From: Metabacillus halosaccharovorans
GTDB taxonomy: Bacteria; Bacillota; Bacilli; Bacillales; Bacillaceae
Reading direction: 5' to 3'
DNA length: 64,000 bases
Assembly: GCF_002019635.1 (NCBI RefSeq)
Contig: NZ_KV917371.1
Location: 1,470,001 to 1,534,000, forward strand
In this document: one piece after another, positions 1 to 11,787 of the stretch
Position numbering within the stretch: the first letter of the stretch is position 1
Layout: every line of letters starts with the position of its first letter
Notes under the pieces: model-generated
Told to the model about the DNA's origin: nothing
Databases searched by the model: none
The model's input: only the letters and a program-made list of their open reading frames with translations
Position numbers and translations under genes: made by a program

Positions 1-22
1 AGTGGAAGCTGTAAACCATATT

Positions 23-98
23 GGCTCGGTAGCTCAGTTGGTAGAGCAATGGACTGAAAATCCATGTGTCGGCGGTTCGATTCCGTCCCGAGCCACCA
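23..98 (+). tRNA. tRNA-Phe (GAA)
   Basis: A 76-nt cloverleaf with a 7-bp acceptor stem, a TTCGATT T-loop and an encoded CCA end. The anticodon loop CTGAAAA gives anticodon GAA. It is the first tRNA of a seven-gene same-strand cluster with short spacers, so the cluster is probably transcribed as one precursor. Confidence 0.96.
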
Positions 99-122
99 CT
101 TAATAACTTATAATAAAATAAT

Positions 123-199
123 GGCGGTTGTGGCGAAGTGGTTAACGCATCGGATTGTGGTTCCGACATTCGTGGGTTCGATTCCCATCAGCCGCCCCA
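123..199 (+). tRNA. tRNA-His (GTG)
   Basis: A 77-nt tRNA with anticodon GTG. Taking position 123 as the extra G(-1) paired with C73 gives a perfect acceptor stem followed by an encoded CCA, which is the specific hallmark of tRNA-His. Confidence 0.95.
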
Positions 200-204
200 T
201 ATAT

Positions 205-278
205 GCGGGTGTAGTTTAGTGGTAAAACCTCAGCCTTCCAAGCTGATGATGAGGGTTCGATTCCCTTCACCCGCTCCA
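205..278 (+). tRNA. tRNA-Gly (TCC)
   Basis: A 74-nt tRNA with anticodon TCC in the loop CTTCCAA and an encoded CCA. It lies five bases after tRNA-His. Confidence 0.95.
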
Positions 279-286
279 ATATAAAT

Positions 287-363
<77 letters not shown>

Positions 364-374
364 TTTATAATTAT

Positions 375-449
375 TCCGCAGTAGCTCAGTGGTAGAGCTA
401 TCGGCTGTTAACCGATCGGTCGCAGGTTCGAGTCCTGCCTGCGGAGCCA
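375..449 (+). tRNA. tRNA-Asn (GTT)
   Basis: A 75-nt tRNA with anticodon GTT in the loop CTGTTAA. Acceptor TCCGCAG pairs with CTGCGGA and CCA is encoded. Confidence 0.95.
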
Positions 450-456
450 TATATAT

Positions 457-547
457 GGGGAAGTACTCAAGTGGCTGAAGAGGCGCCCCTGCTAAGGGTG
501 TAGGTCGTGTAAGCGGCGCGAGGGTTCAAATCCCTCCTTCTCCGCCA
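457..547 (+). tRNA. tRNA-Ser (GCT)
   Basis: A 91-nt tRNA with the long variable arm typical of tRNA-Ser. The anticodon is GCT in the loop CTGCTAA, and CCA is encoded. The acceptor has one G-T wobble at its third pair. Confidence 0.95.
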
Positions 548-563
548 GTTTTATCATTTCTTA

Positions 564-635
564 GGCCCGTTGGTCAAGCGGTTAAGACACCGCCCTTTCA
601 CGGCGGTAACACGGGTTCGAATCCCGTACGGGTCA
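564..635 (+). tRNA. tRNA-Glu (TTC)
   Basis: A 72-nt tRNA with anticodon TTC in the loop CTTTCAC. Unlike the other six tRNAs it has no genomic CCA: the discriminator A at 635 is followed by TAT, so CCA must be added after transcription. It is the last gene of the cluster. Confidence 0.94.
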
Positions 636-640
636 TATTA

Positions 641-669
641 AAAACACTGTTTATTAACAGTGTTTTTTT
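641..669 (+). terminator. Terminator of the tRNA cluster
   Basis: AAACACTG and CAGTGTTT form a stem with a short A/T loop, followed by a run of T. It directly follows the last tRNA. Confidence 0.88.
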
Positions 670-734
670 GTTTTGATTTAAATTCTAAATATGAAGTTTA
701 TAGTTTTATATGAACTTCTTGTGGTAACAACAAA

Positions 735-1082
735 ATGAAAGACAGACCTCGGGGTTGGTGAGTAATGGTCTTTATCTCTATGCCTTATGAAAGACAAGAC
801 TTCTTGAGGAAATGACATGAATGTCCTTCATCGGTGTTATGAAAGACAAATTCTCTTGAATTCCCCTCGGTCATGTCCTTCATAGTCAATATGAAAGACA
901 TTTCTCTTAAATCACACCTCCGCAATGTCTTCAAAGGCGCTAAAAATACCCCCCTGCAATGCCTTCATAGCTGTTAAAAAAGACAAATGTCCTAACCTAT
1001 ATCACCATCGCATTCTCACAGCCCCTAAGAAAGGTAAATCCCTATATAAAATCACACACCGCCATATCTACATCCACACTAT
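735..1082. repeat. Decaying ~52-bp tandem repeat array
   Basis: ATGAAAGACA recurs at 735, 787, 839 and 891, exactly 52 bp apart each time. Units 2 and 3 also carry TGTCCTTCAT near their 3' part, an imperfect inverted match to the unit start. The array goes on in decayed form: a shortened unit at about 943-975, a 51-bp unit at 976-1026 and another at about 1027-1082, which still shares a conserved AAATCACAC..CCGC block with unit 4. No open reading frame runs through it. Confidence 0.75.
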
Positions 1083-1605
1083 GAATAACTGATCACCTGA
1101 AATTACTATTCTATAAATTTCATATATAATCTGTCATAGAAAAACTATAGGTAAAACCTCTAATATTGCTTTACTAAAATATTTTACCTTTCGTTAAACT
1201 ATTCTTTACCTCCAAGGAAAATCCTTCGTAAATTCAGAAAAACACCTTTATTTCACCTGAAAATAATTCAACAAATTCCAACAAAAAGTCGAAAAAACTA
1301 TTTTACTTATATAATAATATGCCATATGTGTTTAGGTGGTTTTTCCTAATTAAAGCGGTTTCGTAAGGGATTTGGATATTATATCTAATGATTAAATTTT
1401 TTCCTATCACAGGGATACCAGCTATTTTCCTCGTGTATCCCATTAACATATAAAATTTCTCTTAAATTTTAAAAGAATAATAATAAAAAAATTATCATGA
1501 GTTCTTGTTGGTTTATGTCGGAAAAAAGAACGTTTTCATTAAAGGGATTCATTTGTAAGTATTGAATCTTTAGCATAGATAATAATAAGTGAAAGGGTGA
1601 CTTCA
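1083..1605. other. AT-rich gap upstream of glgB
   Basis: A gene-free stretch between the repeat array and glgB. It is very AT-rich, with runs such as AATAATAATAAAAAAATTA near 1475-1495. I see no gene and no promoter I can name with confidence. The glg promoter should lie in its last ~150 bases; the only ribosome binding site is the AAAGGGTG just before glgB. Confidence 0.5.
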
Positions 1606-3528
1606 GTGACCGTCACGTCTCTAACAGACTACGATATTCATTTATTTCATGAGGGACAGTTTTTTGAAAGTTTTCAAGTATTCGGAGCACATCTTACAGA
1701 GCAAAATGGTAAGAGAGGTACTTCTTTTTGTGTCTGGGCTCCACATGCCAAACAAGTTAGTGTAGTAGGCAATTTTAACAATTGGGATAGGAACACTCAT
1801 CAGATGAAAAAGATGAATGAGGAGGGAATATGGAGCTTATTTATTGAAGGAATAGAAGAAGGTGAGATTTATAAATATGAAATTATTACTTCTAGTGACG
1901 AAACTTTATTAAAGGCTGATCCATATGCCTTTCAATCTGAAGTAAGACCGAATACAGCATCAGTTGTAGCTGATTTAGCAGGATTTAATTGGACAGATCA
2001 AAAATGGAAGAGAAGGAAAAAGCAAAGGCAACCGTATGATCGACCTTTAGCCATATACGAAGTTCATTTAGGTTCTTGGAAGTTAAACGATGAAAAAGAG
2101 TTATACAGTTATCAGGAATTATCTGAAATGCTTATACCATACGTGTTGGAGCATGGTTTTACACACATTGAACTTCTACCAATCATTGAGCATCCTTATG
2201 ATCGCTCTTGGGGTTATCAGGGCACAGGTTATTTTTCTGCAACAAGCCGTTTTGGAAAACCAAAGGATCTTATGCATTTTATAAATGCATGTCATGAAGA
2301 AAATATAGGTGTCATTATTGATTGGGTTCCAGGACACTTTTGTAAAGATGCTCACGGACTTTATATGTTTGATGGGCAACCAACATATGAATATGCAAAT
2401 GAACATGATCGTGAAAACTACATATGGGGAACTGCAAATTTTGATCTGGGAAAAACTGAGGTGCAAAGCTTCCTAATCTCAAATGCGTTGTTTTGGATTG
2501 AGTACTTCCATGTTGACGGTTTTAGAGTTGATGCTGTTGCAAATATGTTGTATTGGCCAAATTCTAATGAATTAGTGGAAAATCCTTATGCGATTTCTTT
2601 TTTAAAGAAATTAAATGAAGCAGTATTTATAAAAGATCCGGATATTTTAATGATTGCTGAGGATTCAACTGATTGGCCAATGGTTACCGCTCCTACCTCG
2701 TCTGGTGGTCTTGGCTTTAACTACAAATGGAATATGGGTTGGATGAATGACATTTTATCTTATATGGAGGCCTCTCCAGAGAGTAGAAATGAACTCCACC
2801 ATAAAGTAACATTCTCCCTTATTTATGCTTTTTCTGAAAACTTCATTTTACCTTTTTCCCATGACGAAGTTGTCCATGGAAAAAAATCTTTATTGAATAA
2901 AATGCCGGGTGATTATTGGCAGAAGTTTGCCCAATTAAGGCTCCTATATGGATTTATGTTTACACATCCAGGTAAAAAACTATTATTTATGGGAGGTGAG
3001 TTTGGTCAGTATGATGAGTGGAAAGACTTAGAGCAACTAGATTGGATGCTGGAAGATTATGAAATGCACAATAAAATGAGAGTCTATTTTAAGCAACTTC
3101 TTTCTATCTATTCAAAACAAAAGCCGCTCTTTGAATTAGATCATTCAGATGAAGGATTCGAGTGGATTGATGTGAGTAACCGGGAACAGAGTATTTTTTC
3201 TTTTATTCGGAAAAGTAGAAAAGAAAATGAATTACTTGTCGTGGTATTGAATTTTAAGCCGGTTGTTTATCATGACTACAAAGTTGGAGTCCCAGTAGAT
3301 ACAGAGTATGTAGAGGTCATGAATAGTGATGAAATGCAGTTTGGAGGCTCTGGCCAAACGAATCCAAAAAATATAAAAGCGGTAGAAGGAGAATTTCATG
3401 GAAGACCTTATCATATTTCCATGACAATTCCACCATATGGAGCAGTCATTCTACGTGCAGTCAAAAAAAGAGGGGAGAATAAACATGGGAAAAAAACAGT
3501 GCGTCGCAATGTTACTAGCAGGGGGTAA
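1606..3528 (+). CDS. glgB: 1,4-alpha-glucan branching enzyme
   Basis: GlgB (640 aa) cuts alpha-1,4-glucan chains and rejoins them as alpha-1,6 branches during glycogen synthesis. It has an N-terminal CBM48-like domain ([19 protein letters not shown], about residues 40-60), then a GH13 barrel with the nucleophile in [11 protein letters not shown] (about 308), the acid/base in [10 protein letters not shown] (about 350) and [12 protein letters not shown] (about 418), then a C-terminal beta domain. A GTG at 1597 is in frame, but GTG 1606 is preferred: it has AAAGGGTG at proper spacing and its N-terminus (about 17 residues before LFHEG) matches the B. subtilis protein. It opens glgBCDAP and overlaps glgC by 44 bases. 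Confidence 0.95.
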   Translation: MTVTSLTDYDIHLFHEGQFFESFQVFGAHLTEQNGKRGTSFCVWAPHAKQVSVVGNFNNWDRNTHQMKKMNEEGIWSLFIEGIEEGEIYKYEIITSSDETLLKADPYAFQSEVRPNTASVVADLAGFNWTDQKWKRRKKQRQPYDRPLAIYEVHLGSWKLNDEKELYSYQELSEMLIPYVLEHGFTHIELLPIIEHPYDRSWGYQGTGYFSATSRFGKPKDLMHFINACHEENIGVIIDWVPGHFCKDAHGLYMFDGQPTYEYANEHDRENYIWGTANFDLGKTEVQSFLISNALFWIEYFHVDGFRVDAVANMLYWPNSNELVENPYAISFLKKLNEAVFIKDPDILMIAEDSTDWPMVTAPTSSGGLGFNYKWNMGWMNDILSYMEASPESRNELHHKVTFSLIYAFSENFILPFSHDEVVHGKKSLLNKMPGDYWQKFAQLRLLYGFMFTHPGKKLLFMGGEFGQYDEWKDLEQLDWMLEDYEMHNKMRVYFKQLLSIYSKQKPLFELDHSDEGFEWIDVSNREQSIFSFIRKSRKENELLVVVLNFKPVVYHDYKVGVPVDTEYVEVMNSDEMQFGGSGQTNPKNIKAVEGEFHGRPYHISMTIPPYGAVILRAVKKRGENKHGKKTVRRNVTSRG

Positions 3529-4651
3529 GGGGAGCCGATTGAGCTCATTAACAAAAAATTTAGCAAAGCCGGCTGTTCCATTCGGAGGAAAATATAGAAT
3601 TATCGATTTTACGCTAAGTAATTGTACAAATTCTAGCATTGATACTGTTGGTGTACTAACACAGTATCAGCCGCTGGTTTTGAATTCATATATAGGGATT
3701 GGCAGTGTATGGGACTTAGACAGAAAGAATGGTGGAGTAACAGTTCTGCCTCCTTATTCTGAATCCTCAGAAATGAAATGGTATAAAGGTACTGCCAGTG
3801 CAATCTATCAAAATATAAACTATATCAAACAATATGATCCTGAATATGTATTAATCTTGTCAGGGGATCACATTTATAAAATGGATTATTCAAAAATGCT
3901 GGACTATCATATTGAAAAAAATGCTGATGCGTCAATTTCCGTTATAGAAGTTCCATGGGAAGAGGCGAGTCGTTTTGGCATTATGAATACAAATGAAAAA
4001 ATGCAAGTAGTTGAATTTGATGAAAAGCCAGCTAACCCAAAAAGTAATTTAGCTTCTATGGGTATCTATATTTTTAAATGGTCTATTTTAAAAGAATACT
4101 TAGAGATGGACGAAAGAAATCAATATTCAAGTCATGATTTTGGAAAAGATATTATTCCGCTGTTGCTAGATGAAAAGCGCAATGTCATTGCCTATCCTTT
4201 TAAAGGGTATTGGAAGGATGTAGGCACTGTTAAAAGCTTATGGGAAGCTAATATGGATTTGCTAAATGATGATTCAGAATTAAATATATTTGACCGCAAT
4301 TGGAAGATATACACAGTTAATTCAAACCATCCACCACAGTTTATTGCAGAAGATGCAGTTGTAACAGATTCGTTTGTAAACGATGGTTGTGTCATTATGG
4401 GGAATGTTAATCATTCGGTCTTATTCCAAGGTGTTACTGTCGGTAAAAATACAGTAGTAAAGAATTCTGTTCTCATGCCGGATTGTGTTATCGGTGAAAA
4501 TGTTTTGATTGAAAACGCAATTGTACCTAGCGGCATTGAGATACCAAATGGAACGGTTATTTGCCCTGATACGAACTCAGATGAAATTCTATTAGTAACA
4601 GAAGATATTATAGAGGAAATTAAAGCGATGGTAGAGGACAAAGTAAACTAA
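3485..4651 (+). CDS. glgC: Glucose-1-phosphate adenylyltransferase, catalytic subunit
   Basis: GlgC (388 aa) makes ADP-glucose from ATP and glucose-1-phosphate, the committed step of bacterial glycogen synthesis. The N-terminal nucleotidyltransferase motif [10 protein letters not shown] and the [15 protein letters not shown] segment are intact, and the C-terminus holds the left-handed beta-helix hexapeptide repeats. The frame is open from 3437, but ATG 3485 has GAGGGGAG before it and starts just ahead of the nucleotide-binding loop. The start lies inside the end of glgB, suggesting translational coupling. Confidence 0.95.
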   Translation: MGKKQCVAMLLAGGKGSRLSSLTKNLAKPAVPFGGKYRIIDFTLSNCTNSSIDTVGVLTQYQPLVLNSYIGIGSVWDLDRKNGGVTVLPPYSESSEMKWYKGTASAIYQNINYIKQYDPEYVLILSGDHIYKMDYSKMLDYHIEKNADASISVIEVPWEEASRFGIMNTNEKMQVVEFDEKPANPKSNLASMGIYIFKWSILKEYLEMDERNQYSSHDFGKDIIPLLLDEKRNVIAYPFKGYWKDVGTVKSLWEANMDLLNDDSELNIFDRNWKIYTVNSNHPPQFIAEDAVVTDSFVNDGCVIMGNVNHSVLFQGVTVGKNTVVKNSVLMPDCVIGENVLIENAIVPSGIEIPNGTVICPDTNSDEILLVTEDIIEEIKAMVEDKVN

Positions 4652-4777
4652 GAGATTATGACAAAATAGTTTGGAATAGGGAGCTTTTTAATCATTATCG
4701 TATCTTGTCTTTATCTATTTTTTAATACCCTGCATGATGGATAAGCAAACCTATTTCTACAAAGGGGAGTTTTTGAC

Positions 4778-5806
4778 ATGAGTAACAAATTATTGGGAAT
4801 TATTGATGCTACAGCACATAAACCGGAAATTGAAGACTTAACCAACCATCGTTCATTAGCAGCAGTACCTTTTGCAAGCAGATATCGGCTAATTGATTTT
4901 GTCCTCTCAAATATGGTGAATTCTGAGATTGAGAGTGTTGCAATCTTTCCGAAATATTCTTACCGTTCATTGATGGATCATTTAGGGTCTGGTAAACAGT
5001 GGGATCTTAATCGTAAGAAAGATGGATTATTTTTCTTTCCATCACCACATCTCCACAACGAGTATGATGAATTCGGATCATTTCGTCAATTCTCAGATCA
5101 TATTGATTTCTTTTTAAGAAGCACACAGGAATATGCGGTCATAACAAACAGCTATACGGTTTGTAACATTGACTTCCAAAAGGTATTAAAGCGACATCTC
5201 AATAATGGGTGCGACATTACCGAGGTACGTAAAGATGGTAAGCCTTTGCAAATGTATATTATGTCAACAAGACTTCTTATTGATCTTATTCATGATAAAG
5301 AAAAAACAGGCTGTAAAACACTAGCTGAAGTAATTGAAGAAAATCATCATCATTGGACAATTTGTGATTATGAATTTCAGGGATATGCAGCGGTTATTGA
5401 CTCTATGGAAAATTACTACAAACATAGTATGGATATGCTAAACCCAATAATTTGGAATGAAATTTTCACCAAGAACCGTCCAATTTTAACAAAAGCAAAA
5501 GATGAGCCACCAACTAAATATGGTAAAGATGCAATGGTTAAGAATTCATTGGTTGCCAATGGTTGCAGAATAGAAGGACATGTCGAAAACAGTATTATTT
5601 TTAGAGGTGTCCATATTGGAAAAGATACAGTTGTGAAGAATAGTGTAATTATGCAGAAGACACAGATTGGGAATCAATGTTTCTTAGAAAATATCATTAC
5701 AGATAAAGACGTAAAGATTCTGGATTATTCAAATATAACAGGTACGACTAATGCCCCGACTATTTTAAGAAAAAGAACCATTCAAGGAGCGATGATGAAC
5801 TCGTGA
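4778..5806 (+). CDS. glgD: Glucose-1-phosphate adenylyltransferase regulatory subunit
   Basis: GlgD (342 aa) is a GlgC paralogue thought to form a hetero-oligomer with GlgC and raise its activity. The fold is the same ([12 protein letters not shown]-terminal hexapeptide repeats), but the GGxGxRL nucleotide loop of GlgC is replaced by [19 protein letters not shown], so it is not expected to be catalytic alone. AAAGGGGAG lies before ATG 4778. A 126-bp gap after glgC is the largest spacing in the operon; I found no clear terminator in it. Confidence 0.92.
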   Translation: MSNKLLGIIDATAHKPEIEDLTNHRSLAAVPFASRYRLIDFVLSNMVNSEIESVAIFPKYSYRSLMDHLGSGKQWDLNRKKDGLFFFPSPHLHNEYDEFGSFRQFSDHIDFFLRSTQEYAVITNSYTVCNIDFQKVLKRHLNNGCDITEVRKDGKPLQMYIMSTRLLIDLIHDKEKTGCKTLAEVIEENHHHWTICDYEFQGYAAVIDSMENYYKHSMDMLNPIIWNEIFTKNRPILTKAKDEPPTKYGKDAMVKNSLVANGCRIEGHVENSIIFRGVHIGKDTVVKNSVIMQKTQIGNQCFLENIITDKDVKILDYSNITGTTNAPTILRKRTIQGAMMNS

Positions 5807-7248
5807 ACGTATTATTTGCTGTATCAGAATGTGTACCGTTTGTAAAATCAGGAGGATTAGCTGATGTTGCAGGTGCATTGCCAAAGGAATTAGTAAAGCT
5901 AGGCAATGATGTAAGAGTTATTTTACCTAAATATAGCTTAATATCAGAAACATATCGAGATGCCATGACAAAAGTAGAGGAAATAAAGGTTCCAGTTGGT
6001 TGGAGACAGCAATATTGTGGAATTGAAACCTTGGAATATGAAGGAATTACGTATTATTTTTTAGATCATGAATATTATTTTTATCGTGATTCATTATATG
6101 GCCACTATGATGATGCTGAACGTTTTTCATTTTTTTGTCGAGGTGTCTTAGAAGCGCTGCAGGTGATTGATTTCAAGCCGGATATCATCCATTCACATGA
6201 CTGGCACACGGGCATGATTAGTTATCTGCTAAAAGTAGATTATCTTGAGCAGGATTTGTATAGAGATATTAAAACCATATTTACGATCCATAATCTTCAA
6301 TTTCAAGGTGTGTTTCCATATAGTGTACTTGGTGAACTCTTGAACTTGGGAGATGAGCATTTTTATGATTTAGAGTTTCATGGAAATATTAGTTTTATGA
6401 AAGGTGCAATTCATTCAGCAGATTTCATTACGACTGTTAGTCCAACATATAAAGATGAAATACAAACAGCATATTACGGAGAAAATTTGGATGGACTATT
6501 GCGATCTCATCATGAAAAATTACTGGGAATAGTTAATGGAATAGATGATATAGTATACAATCCTGAGACTGATCAAAATATTACAGTGCCATATAGTGTA
6601 GACACTTTAAGTGAAAAAATGAAAAATAAATTAGCGCTTCAAGAAAGATTGGGGTTACCAGAAAATGAATTAACACCAATTATTTCAATGGTGACAAGAT
6701 TAACGAAGCAAAAGGGCCTAGATTTAGTCAAGCGTGTACTTGACGATGTGCTAAGCCAGGATGTTCAAGTTATCGTGCTTGGAACCGGTGATAAGGCTTT
6801 TGAGGACTATTTCAGACATATGGAATGGGTTTACCCATCTAAGTTTAAGGCATACATAGGTTTTGATGAAGTACTTGCACATCAAATATATGCAGGCTCG
6901 GACCTTTTTCTCATGCCATCAAAATTTGAGCCATGTGGGTTAGGGCAATTAATTGCCTTAAGGTATGGAACAATTCCAATCGTTAGAGAAACTGGTGGCT
7001 TAAATGATACTGTGGCATCATATCGGGAAGATAGTGGAGAAGGAAATGGATTTACATTTAGGAATTTTAATGCACATGATATGCTCTTCACCATTAAAAG
7101 AGCTATTGAATTCTACCAACAAGAGGAAGTGTGGAAAAGTATTGTCAAGACAGCCATGACACAGGATTATAGTTGGGGAAGATCTGCATTAAAGTATGAC
7201 CGGCTTTATGCTGGTTTAATGACTAGGAGTGAAAGTCATGTTCTCTAG
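5803..7248 (+). CDS. glgA: Glycogen synthase (ADP-glucose)
   Basis: GlgA (481 aa) moves glucose from ADP-glucose to the non-reducing end of glycogen. It is a GT5 enzyme with a GT-B fold: the [19 protein letters not shown]-glucose loop is at about residues 15-30 and the C-terminal [20 protein letters not shown] active-site segment at about 375. It starts at GTG 5803 in a GTGA overlap with the glgD stop, typical of translational coupling. Length matches the family. Confidence 0.95.
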   Translation: MNVLFAVSECVPFVKSGGLADVAGALPKELVKLGNDVRVILPKYSLISETYRDAMTKVEEIKVPVGWRQQYCGIETLEYEGITYYFLDHEYYFYRDSLYGHYDDAERFSFFCRGVLEALQVIDFKPDIIHSHDWHTGMISYLLKVDYLEQDLYRDIKTIFTIHNLQFQGVFPYSVLGELLNLGDEHFYDLEFHGNISFMKGAIHSADFITTVSPTYKDEIQTAYYGENLDGLLRSHHEKLLGIVNGIDDIVYNPETDQNITVPYSVDTLSEKMKNKLALQERLGLPENELTPIISMVTRLTKQKGLDLVKRVLDDVLSQDVQVIVLGTGDKAFEDYFRHMEWVYPSKFKAYIGFDEVLAHQIYAGSDLFLMPSKFEPCGLGQLIALRYGTIPIVRETGGLNDTVASYREDSGEGNGFTFRNFNAHDMLFTIKRAIEFYQQEEVWKSIVKTAMTQDYSWGRSALKYDRLYAGLMTRSESHVL

Positions 7249-9643
7249 TAAAGACAGCTTTAAAGACAGTTTTCTAAAAAGGCTTGAAAGCATGTGTGGA
7301 AAAGGTTTTGAAGAAGCGACGAAGCGTGATCAATACCATACATTAGGAAATATGGTAAGAGAATACATTAGTTCAAAGTGGATAGAAACAAATGAATTGT
7401 ATCGATCAGAAAACAAAAAACAAGTGTATTACTTATCAATTGAATTTTTATTGGGACGTTTATTAGGTCAAAATCTTTTAAATCTAGGAATAAAAGAAGT
7501 AGTAGAAGAAGGATTAAATGAGTTAAACATTAGCTTAAAGGAAATTGAAGAATGTGAATCAGATCCAGCACTTGGAAACGGTGGGTTGGGAAGGCTTGCA
7601 GCATGTTTCCTGGATTCTCTTGCAACATTAAATCTTCCTGGTCATGGATATGGAATCCGTTATAAGCATGGTCTATTCGATCAAAAAATTGTTGATGGTT
7701 ATCAGGTTGAGCTGCCAGAACAATGGTTAAGACATGGGAATGTATGGGAAGTGAGAAAACCTGATGAGGCAGTTGAAATTTCCTTCTGGGGAAGAATTGA
7801 GACTGGAGTTGATGATGGGACACTTTCCTTTAGGCATGTTGCAGATCAAAAGGTTTTAGCAGTTCCGTATGATATGCCGGTTGTAGGGTATAGAGTCGAC
7901 ACAGTGAATACATTAAGACTTTGGAATGCTGAACCGGCTTCTTTCGGACCAAATCAGGATGTCCTATCATACAAGCGTGAAACAGAGGCGATTACAGACT
8001 TTTTATATCCGGATGATACTCATGATGAAGGAAAGATACTTCGATTAAAACAACAGTATTTTCTTGTTTCTTCAAGTCTTCAAAGTATCATTAAGTCTTA
8101 TAAAAAAGAAAACTCAAATATTCGAGACCTTCATCATTATGTAGCCATTCATATTAATGATACTCATCCGGCTATGGCGGTCCCTGAGTTAATGAGAATT
8201 CTTATGGACCAAGAAGATTTATCATGGGAAGATGCCTGGCATATCACAACAAACACAGTATCATATACTAATCATACAATTTTGGCAGAAGCATTAGAAA
8301 AATGGCCAATTTATTTATTTAAACCATTGCTGCCGAGAATTTATATGATCATTGAAGAAATAAATGAAAGATTTTGTGCAGAGCTCTGGGATCGTTATCC
8401 CGGAGAGTGGGAGCGGATTGAACATATGGCCATCATTGCCCATGGATTAGTGAAGATGGCACATCTTGCTATAGTTGGAAGTAACAGTATCAATGGTGTA
8501 GCAAAAATCCATTCTGACATTCTGAAAAACAGAGAAATGAAATCATTTTATGAGGTTTATCCCACGAAGTTTAACAATAAAACGAATGGAATTACTCACC
8601 GCAGATGGCTGCTAAAGGCAAACCCTGAGTTAACATCATTAATTAACGATACAATTGGTGAGGATTGGATAAAACAACCTGAGAAATTAATAGATTTAAA
8701 AAGACATGTCTATCATCCTGAACTAAAGGAACGATTTGCACAGGTAAAAAGAAAGCGCAAAGAAATCCTTGCGAAAAAAATAGCTGATAAAAATGGAATT
8801 CAAGTTGATATTGATTCTATTTTTGATGTTCAGGTTAAGAGGCTTCATGCTTATAAAAGGCAGCTCCTAAATGTTTTGCATATTATGTATTTATATAACC
8901 GCCTAAAAGAGGATGCAAATTATTCAATTCAACCTCGTACGTTTATTTTTGGAGCCAAGGCTTCACCTACGTACTATTATGCAAAGAAAATTATTAAGCT
9001 TATTCATTCACTGGCAGAAAAAGTGAACAATGATCCGAGAGTCTCGCAGACTATTAAAGTTGTGTTTATGGAGAATTATCGTGTTTCTCTTGCTGAAGAT
9101 ATTTTTCCGGCGGCAGATGTGAGTGAGCAAATATCAACGGCTAGTAAGGAAGCTTCAGGAACAGGAAATATGAAGTTCATGATGAACGGAGCTTTAACTG
9201 TCGGGACATTGGATGGTGCAAATATTGAAATCATGGAGGAAATCGGGGAGGGTAATATTTTTACATTTGGATTAACAGCCCCTGAAGTACTCAAATATGA
9301 AGAAAATGGACGATATCGTTCAATGGAATATTATCATCATGATTTACGAATTAGGCAGGTCATTGACCAATTAACGAATGGTTTCTTTTCTGAGGATGAA
9401 GGAGAATTTGAAGCAATCGCAGATTCCTTACTTGTGCAAAATGATCAATACTTTGTATTACGTGATTTTGCTTCATATATAGATATTCAGGAAAAGGTTG
9501 GTACGGCCTATCAAGATAGAGGAAAATGGCTTGAACAGGCACTTATTAATGTAGCGCATTCAGGCTATTTCTCGAGTGACCGGACAATTCAAAATTATGC
9601 TGACGGTATTTGGAACATCGAGTCTATCGGAGTAAAAATGTAA
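7238..9643 (+). CDS. glgP: Glycogen phosphorylase
   Basis: GlgP (801 aa) releases glucose-1-phosphate from glycogen. The PLP site [17 protein letters not shown] is present at about residue 640-655, with the expected length and conserved blocks such as [17 protein letters not shown] and [10 protein letters not shown]. The frame is open from a GTG at 7229, but AGGAG at 7225-7229 fits ATG 7238 (8-nt spacing). It overlaps the end of glgA and closes the operon, so the cell makes synthesis and breakdown enzymes from one transcript. Confidence 0.95.
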   Translation: MFSSKDSFKDSFLKRLESMCGKGFEEATKRDQYHTLGNMVREYISSKWIETNELYRSENKKQVYYLSIEFLLGRLLGQNLLNLGIKEVVEEGLNELNISLKEIEECESDPALGNGGLGRLAACFLDSLATLNLPGHGYGIRYKHGLFDQKIVDGYQVELPEQWLRHGNVWEVRKPDEAVEISFWGRIETGVDDGTLSFRHVADQKVLAVPYDMPVVGYRVDTVNTLRLWNAEPASFGPNQDVLSYKRETEAITDFLYPDDTHDEGKILRLKQQYFLVSSSLQSIIKSYKKENSNIRDLHHYVAIHINDTHPAMAVPELMRILMDQEDLSWEDAWHITTNTVSYTNHTILAEALEKWPIYLFKPLLPRIYMIIEEINERFCAELWDRYPGEWERIEHMAIIAHGLVKMAHLAIVGSNSINGVAKIHSDILKNREMKSFYEVYPTKFNNKTNGITHRRWLLKANPELTSLINDTIGEDWIKQPEKLIDLKRHVYHPELKERFAQVKRKRKEILAKKIADKNGIQVDIDSIFDVQVKRLHAYKRQLLNVLHIMYLYNRLKEDANYSIQPRTFIFGAKASPTYYYAKKIIKLIHSLAEKVNNDPRVSQTIKVVFMENYRVSLAEDIFPAADVSEQISTASKEASGTGNMKFMMNGALTVGTLDGANIEIMEEIGEGNIFTFGLTAPEVLKYEENGRYRSMEYYHHDLRIRQVIDQLTNGFFSEDEGEFEAIADSLLVQNDQYFVLRDFASYIDIQEKVGTAYQDRGKWLEQALINVAHSGYFSSDRTIQNYADGIWNIESIGVKM

Positions 9644-9678
9644 AAAAAAAGGTGCTGCTGGTCAGCACCTTTTTGCAT
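9644..9678 (+). terminator. Terminator of the glg operon
   Basis: GGTGCTG and CAGCACC pair around CTGGT, followed by TTTTTG. An A run comes before the stem. It lies directly after the glgP stop. Confidence 0.9.
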
Positions 9679-9746
9679 GTTATTATCAGGTAAGTAAGTA
9701 TAAATCTTGTACTTAGTGTTGGTGTCAAGCTCCAGCGCTTTTCCGA

Positions 9747-10541
9747 TCAATCCCCGTCTAATAAGCGGCCTAATCCTCCAAGAATGCTGCCTTCGCCACG
9801 TGAATCTCCACCGCCAGCAGAAGGTGCACTTGCGATAACACGATCAGCAAGTCGGCTGAATGGTAGCGTTTGAATCCAAACAGTCCCAGGACCTTGGACA
9901 GTAGCAAAGAACAACCCTTCTCCACCAAAAAATGCAGTTTTTACTTTTCCGACAAATTCAATATTATAGTCAACTTCCTTTGTAAGTGCTACTAAACAAC
10001 CTGTATCAATTCGTAATTTTTCACCTGGTTGCAGGTCACGGCGTATAATGGTACCACCTGCATGCAAAAATGCTAAGCCATCACCCTCGAGTTTTTGCAT
10101 GATGAAGCCTTCTCCACCAAAGAACCCCGTACCCAGCTTTTTTTGGAAGTCTATTCCAACAGAAACACCTTTTGCTGCACATAGGAAGGAGTCTTTTTGA
10201 CATATGACTTTCCCACCCATTTCACTTAGATCAACAGGGATAATTTTTCCAGGATAAGGGGCTGCAAACGAAACTCTTTTTTTGCCCACTCCTTTGTTTG
10301 TGAACACTGTCATAAACAAACTCTCACCGGTAAGAACTCGTTTACCGGCACCAACAAGCTTGCCTAAAAAGCCTTTTTGGCTATTATCTCCATCACCAAA
10401 AATGGTTTCCATGTCGATGCCATCTTCCATCATCATCATTCCACCGGCTTCAGCAACAACACTTTCATTTGGATCTAACTCGATTTCAACACACTGCATA
10501 TCATCGCCATGCAAAACATAATCAATTTCATGAGCGTTCAC
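9747..10541 (-). CDS. TIGR00266/AIM24-family protein
   Basis: A 264-aa soluble protein of the AIM24 (DUF124/TIGR00266) family, a beta-rich fold whose bacterial role is not settled. Visible marks are [15 protein letters not shown] near the N-terminus, two GFFGGEG/AFFGGEG repeats in the middle and late part, and a Gly-rich C-terminal tail ([19 protein letters not shown]). The frame is open from 10586, but GTG at 10541 has ATGGAGGG seven bases before it and is the preferred start. It stands alone on the minus strand. Confidence 0.8.
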   Translation of the reverse strand: MNAHEIDYVLHGDDMQCVEIELDPNESVVAEAGGMMMMEDGIDMETIFGDGDNSQKGFLGKLVGAGKRVLTGESLFMTVFTNKGVGKKRVSFAAPYPGKIIPVDLSEMGGKVICQKDSFLCAAKGVSVGIDFQKKLGTGFFGGEGFIMQKLEGDGLAFLHAGGTIIRRDLQPGEKLRIDTGCLVALTKEVDYNIEFVGKVKTAFFGGEGLFFATVQGPGTVWIQTLPFSRLADRVIASAPSAGGGDSRGEGSILGGLGRLLDGD

Positions 10542-10631
10542 TAGAATTCCCTCCATATGTAAAGAACAGTATATTTTTTGATTCATCTTCTATTTTACTA
10601 GGTTATGAAAATATTGGAAGATACAAAATAA

Positions 10632-10653
10632 AAAGGAGCAAGAATGCTCCTTT
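10632..10653 (-). terminator. Terminator downstream of the symporter gene
   Basis: AAAGGAGCA and TGCTCCTTT pair around AGAA. On the minus strand the stem is followed by a T-rich run, placing it just after the stop of the 10659-11624 gene. Confidence 0.75.
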
Positions 10654-10658
10654 CAATA

Positions 10659-11624
10659 CTATGCTTTAAACGAAGAGTCTTTGTTTTCCGAATTGCCTTT
10701 AGTGGTTCTTTTTCCCCACCATGTAGCGAGGAGTGGACCTGAAATGTTATGCCAAACACTGAAAATGGCGCTAGGGACTGCCGAAAGCGGTGAGAAATGA
10801 GCAACTGCTAAAGCGGCACCAAGACCTGAATTTTGCATTCCTACTTCAATTGAGATAGCTTTTTGATCTGCAAAATTTAATTTTAATCCTTTTGCTAATA
10901 AGAAACCTATTAGTAAACCCAATCCATTGTGTAATACAACGATGGAGAAGATTAATAAACCTGTTTCAGCGATCTTAGCTGAATTCACTGCTACAACTGC
11001 TGAGGCAACTGCAACAATCCCGATAACGGAGATAAGGGGTAAAACTGAAATACTTTTTTCAACTTGCTTTTTAAATAATAAGTTAACAATAATTCCTAAA
11101 ATGATTGGAACAAGTACAATTTGAACAATAGATAAAAATAGTGAGCCAGCTGATACCGGTAGCCATTTACTTGCAAATAATAAAGTTAGAGCAGGTGTTA
11201 AAATAGGAGCAAGTAAGGTTGAAATAGATGTAACAGCAACTGACAATGCTGTATTTCCTTTTGCTAAAAAAGTCATAACATTTGAAGCAGTTCCACCGGG
11301 ACAACATCCTACTAATATCACCCCTACAGCCACTTCAGGTGGTAACTGAAAAATTGTTGCTAATAAAAATGCTAATAATGGCATGATTGTGAACTGAGCT
11401 ACCACTCCAATTATTACACTTTTAGGTGCTTGAAAAACGGCTTTAAAATCTTTTAATGATAATGTCAGGCCCATTCCAAACATGATAATTCCGAGTAGTA
11501 AAGAGATGTGTGGAGCTATCCATGTGAATCCACCTGGAATAAAAAAGGCCAACATAGCGAAAAGAATGACCCAAATGGCGAATGTATTTCCTGCTGTTTT
11601 ACTGATTTTCTCTAATAGATGCAT
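10659..11624 (-). CDS. yocS: Bile acid:sodium symporter-family transporter (YocS-like)
   Basis: A 321-aa membrane protein with about nine to ten hydrophobic segments, of the BASS family (Na+-coupled organic anion transport). Family hallmarks are GCCPGGTASNVMTFLAKGN (about residues 105-125), which carries sodium-site residues, and EVGMQNSGLGAALA near residue 265. AAGGAGG precedes the ATG at 11624. The true substrate in Bacillus is not established, so bile acids need not be it. The YocS name is by resemblance. Confidence 0.85.
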   Translation of the reverse strand: MHLLEKISKTAGNTFAIWVILFAMLAFFIPGGFTWIAPHISLLLGIIMFGMGLTLSLKDFKAVFQAPKSVIIGVVAQFTIMPLLAFLLATIFQLPPEVAVGVILVGCCPGGTASNVMTFLAKGNTALSVAVTSISTLLAPILTPALTLLFASKWLPVSAGSLFLSIVQIVLVPIILGIIVNLLFKKQVEKSISVLPLISVIGIVAVASAVVAVNSAKIAETGLLIFSIVVLHNGLGLLIGFLLAKGLKLNFADQKAISIEVGMQNSGLGAALAVAHFSPLSAVPSAIFSVWHNISGPLLATWWGKRTTKGNSENKDSSFKA

Positions 11625-11756
11625 ATGATCAATCCTCCTTATCGCATTATATATCTATTTATTCTGAAATTTCAATATTTAAGTTGAAAGAATAGAAAAA
11701 AATGCAAGCGATCTGGAAGGAAATGTAACATAGATCTTGAAATGTTTGTTATACAA

Positions 11757-11783
11757 AAAAGAGAACAATTTCTGTTCTCTTTA
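11757..11783 (-). terminator. Hairpin, probable original terminator of yteA, next to the intron
   Basis: AAAGAGAAC and GTTCTCTTT pair around AATTTCT. Read on the minus strand the stem is followed by a T run (TTTTTTGTAT), a proper terminator for the minus-strand gene yteA, now 1.9 kb away. On the plus strand the stem is followed by ATTTA and then the first base of the group II intron at 11788. Confidence 0.7.
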
Positions 11784-11787
11784 TTTA

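Noticed and set aside
735-1082. CRISPR array in the 52-bp repeats
   Set aside because: Only about 10 bp at the unit start is well kept and the remainder is alignable between units, so there are no unique spacers; no cas genes nearby.
1540-1590. Sigma-E promoter for glgB
   Set aside because: A CATAGATA element resembles a sigma-E -10, but I could not find a -35 element at the right distance.
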